Of a stretch of 64,000 bases of DNA, positions 62,142-64,000 are shown one piece after another. The stretch spans positions 3,356,572-3,420,571 of the forward strand of contig NZ_CP022390.1 in NCBI RefSeq assembly GCF_003076515.1, read 5' to 3'. The stretch's first letter is position 1, and every line of letters begins with the position of its first letter. Position numbers and translations under genes: made by a program. The notes beneath the pieces were generated by a model. The model saw nothing but the letters and a program-made list of their open reading frames with translations. It was not told the DNA's origin and made no database searches. Source of the DNA: Alcaligenes aquatilis. Its GTDB lineage: Bacteria; Pseudomonadota; Gammaproteobacteria; Burkholderiales; Burkholderiaceae_B.

Positions 62142-62693
62142 ATGCAAATTGATCCCACCCAGTACATCCGTCAAATCATTCGCAATGTGCCGGACTGGCC
62201 TAAGCCAGGGGTGACTTTCCGCGATATCACCCCGGTTTTGCAAGACCCGCGTTCCTTTCGGGTGTTGATTGACTTATTTGTCTATCGTTACATGGGACAA
62301 AAACTGGATCTGGTGGCGGGTGTGGATGCACGCGGCTTTATCGTAGGTTCGGTTCTGGCCTATGAGTTGAACCTGGGTTTTGTGCCAGTGCGTAAAAAGG
62401 GCAAGCTGCCTTTCAATACCGTGGCCGAAGAGTATTCCCTGGAATATGGCAATGCCAGCGTCGAGATGCACACCGATTCCGTGCGCCCTGGTCAGCGTGT
62501 CTTGCTGATCGACGACCTGATCGCGACCGGTGGTACTTTGCTGGCTGCCGCACGTTTGCTGCAGCGCCTGGGTGCCAATGTGGTGGAAGCTGCTGCGATC
62601 ATTGATCTGCCTGAGTTGGGTGGTTCTCAAGCCGTTAAGGATTCTGGCCTGTCGGTATACACCGTCTGTAGCTTTAACGAATCTGACCGCTAA
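62142..62693 (+). CDS. apt: Adenine phosphoribosyltransferase
   Basis: A 183-residue purine salvage enzyme making AMP from adenine and [23 protein letters not shown] near 14-32 is the family start, [18 protein letters not shown] is the adenine side, and the PRPP motif is [17 protein letters not shown] near 125-141. ATG 62142 gives the standard start; the frame opens at 62076. It stands apart from the cyd operon, 170 bases downstream, and ends in a strong terminator. Confidence 0.95.
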   Translation: MQIDPTQYIRQIIRNVPDWPKPGVTFRDITPVLQDPRSFRVLIDLFVYRYMGQKLDLVAGVDARGFIVGSVLAYELNLGFVPVRKKGKLPFNTVAEEYSLEYGNASVEMHTDSVRPGQRVLLIDDLIATGGTLLAAARLLQRLGANVVEAAAIIDLPELGGSQAVKDSGLSVYTVCSFNESDR

Positions 62694-62701
62694 TTGCTAT
62701 T

Positions 62702-62728
62702 AACCGGCGTGTGCCGGTTTGGTTTTTT
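62702..62728 (+). terminator. Rho-independent terminator of apt
   Basis: aaccggc (62702-62708) pairs with gccggtt (62713-62719) around a GTGT loop, followed by TTGG and a run of T. The remaining 110 bases to the autotransporter stop contain two weak hairpins and no gene. Confidence 0.85.
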
Positions 62729-62837
62729 AGCCTGAGTCCCTGTCATGCCTTTTGAGCATCGCAGGGATTTTTCATGCCTGTCTGTTTGATCAGACACGGG
62801 ACTGACAGTACCTTGGCCCCGTGCCTTTTTGCCCTGC

Positions 62838-64000
62838 TTAGAAACGAACCTTCATGAACAGAGAGCCAGCATGATCCTGGTTACGGCCAAACTGTCCCTG
62901 GTAGTTCAAGCCAAAGGAGGTGCTTTTGCCGGCTTTCAGCTCGGCGCCCAGTTCGGCAACAGCGGCATTCTTGGCGATAGGCGCGCCGCTGATGCGGAAG
63001 TTGCTTCCTGGCAAGGCGGCAAAGGCCAGTTCACGCTCGGGTGTGGTGTCACCCAGGGCATGACGCCAGCCCAAACCGGCGCTCAGGGACAGGGTGGTTT
63101 TGGACAGGTCCAGTTCCGTGGTGCCGCGCAGACCCAGTGTGACGGTACTCAGGTTCTGGCGTTGCGAGTCGCCGCGCAAGGCGGCTTGGCCACCCGATTC
63201 ACTGAAGGAGCCGTGGCGTAGTTGATGCCAGTTCACGCTGGCATAGGGCTCTACGCTGGAGCGAGGGCTGACCGGCATGCGGTAACCTAATTGGGCAAAG
63301 GCCTGAATGCTGTGCGCTTTGTAGTCTGCCTTCAGTGTCTCGTTCTGATGAACGGAGATGGAGCGCTCGCTGTCCAGGCTGTGGCGGGTGTAAGCACCAC
63401 CAGCCAACAGATTCAGACTGCCTGAACCTAGCTCCCAAGCCTGTGTGCCGTACAGGGCCGCGCTGTAGCTATTGCTGCGCGAGCTCTGACGGCGATCATC
63501 CAGCTTGATGCGGTTTTCCAGATAGCCCAAGGAGGCGCCCATACGCCAGCCTTGCTCACCGATAGCCGTATCCCCGCCCAGGAACAGACCGCCCACTTTG
63601 TGGCGTACATCCTGGCTGTTGTCGTCACCGTCCAGATCTCGTTGTTGATGGATCACTTCGGCCCACAAGACGGTCTCTTTGCCGGTTGTATTACGTGCGC
63701 CCGAGGCTTGTTTACCCAAGGTGCGAGGCAGCAGGTCGCCGTTGCTCAGCAGAGCCGAGGTGGTGCCCGCATGGATTTGGCCTTGCAACTGTTCCATATA
63801 GCCTGCGACCTGGCTGGACTGGGCATTAAGCACCGTGTCATACAGTTCAGCCATCGCGGCTGGTGGCTGGTCCGAGCCGGTATCTAAAGCGTTAGCCACG
63901 GCTTTCTGGTTGCCGGTATTGGCAAATGTGGCAAACGGCGTGTCATTGCGCTTGATCATCAAGGATAGGCTGGGGCCGTAGAGCAGCGTTGGCGACAGGA
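62838..64000 (-). CDS. Autotransporter, C-terminal beta-barrel part (partial)
   Basis: The frame runs from the stop before 62838 to the window edge, so the N-terminal part is missing; at least 387 codons are visible. Before the barrel stands a hallmark linker (LLYGPSLSLMIKRNDTPFATF, ANTGNQKAVANALD). The barrel then covers about 270 residues with alternating strands, for example LAGGAYTRHSL, LAQLGYRMPV-like and GLNYQGQFGRN, and ends with phenylalanine (MKVRF), the outer-membrane assembly signal. This is a type V secretion protein. The passenger, which would tell the function, lies outside. Confidence 0.88.
   Translation of the reverse strand, partial: LSPTLLYGPSLSLMIKRNDTPFATFANTGNQKAVANALDTGSDQPPAAMAELYDTVLNAQSSQVAGYMEQLQGQIHAGTTSALLSNGDLLPRTLGKQASGARNTTGKETVLWAEVIHQQRDLDGDDNSQDVRHKVGGLFLGGDTAIGEQGWRMGASLGYLENRIKLDDRRQSSRSNSYSAALYGTQAWELGSGSLNLLAGGAYTRHSLDSERSISVHQNETLKADYKAHSIQAFAQLGYRMPVSPRSSVEPYASVNWHQLRHGSFSESGGQAALRGDSQRQNLSTVTLGLRGTTELDLSKTTLSLSAGLGWRHALGDTTPERELAFAALPGSNFRISGAPIAKNAAVAELGAELKAGKSTSFGLNYQGQFGRNQDHAGSLFMKVRF

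Overview
The window reads as a chromosomal segment of a betaproteobacterium of the order Burkholderiales, family Alcaligenaceae, most probably Alcaligenes (A. faecalis-like). The grounds are the maleate isomerase gene maiA, a hallmark of that species, the Bug-type periplasmic receptor, and the housekeeping order rsmB / DUF4390 / ntrY / ntrX-like and kdsD-kdsC-lptCAB-hpf-ptsN-hprK-rapZ. The species call is an inference from recognised proteins; no search was run. Coding density is high except in the first 13.7 kb. No rRNA, tRNA or CRISPR was seen.

Region 1 (1-13.5 kb) is a surface polysaccharide locus. Two family 2 glycosyltransferases read leftwards and one runs off the window. An AT-rich gap of about 0.8 kb follows. 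A rightward operon then holds a glycosyltransferase, an ABC-2 exporter (Wzm/Wzt type), two very large modular glycosyltransferases that share one homologous domain, a methyltransferase with a C-terminal coiled coil, and an acyltransferase with an unusual N-terminal extension. At its right border (12.2-13.5 kb) lies a decayed three-gene Gtr-type glucosylation module: a GT2, a GtrA flippase and a polytopic protein. It is broken by nonsense codons, frameshifts and deletions.

Region 2 (13.7-19.3 kb) is metabolic. It holds a NitT/TauT-type ABC importer, an HpaI-type aldolase, a LysR regulator and maleate isomerase. Region 3 (19.4-31 kb) holds galE, a gamma-carbonic anhydrase, rimO, rsmB, DUF4390, the NtrY kinase with an NtrX-like regulator that lacks its sigma-54 AAA+ domain, ribH under an FMN riboswitch, bioC-like, comF and trmL.

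Region 4 (31-47 kb) holds a Bug receptor, a secB-gpsA pair with grxC and a rhodanese just upstream, gpmA-envC-ctpA-moeB, an AraC regulator divergent from an aldehyde dehydrogenase, argB with a HAD phosphatase, a thioredoxin-like protein, and the conserved yraN-diaA-BON lipoprotein set divergent from rsmI. A short IS3-family relic follows rsmI.

Region 5 (47-55 kb, leftward) is an envelope cluster: Kdo synthesis (kdsD, kdsC), LPS export (lptC, lptA, lptB), hpf, ptsN, hprK, rapZ and rlpA. No rpoN lies in its usual place between lptB and hpf. Region 6 (55-64 kb) is the cytochrome bd operon (GbsR-type regulator, cydA, cydB, small cydX, cydD, cydC), then apt and the C-terminal part of an autotransporter that leaves the window.
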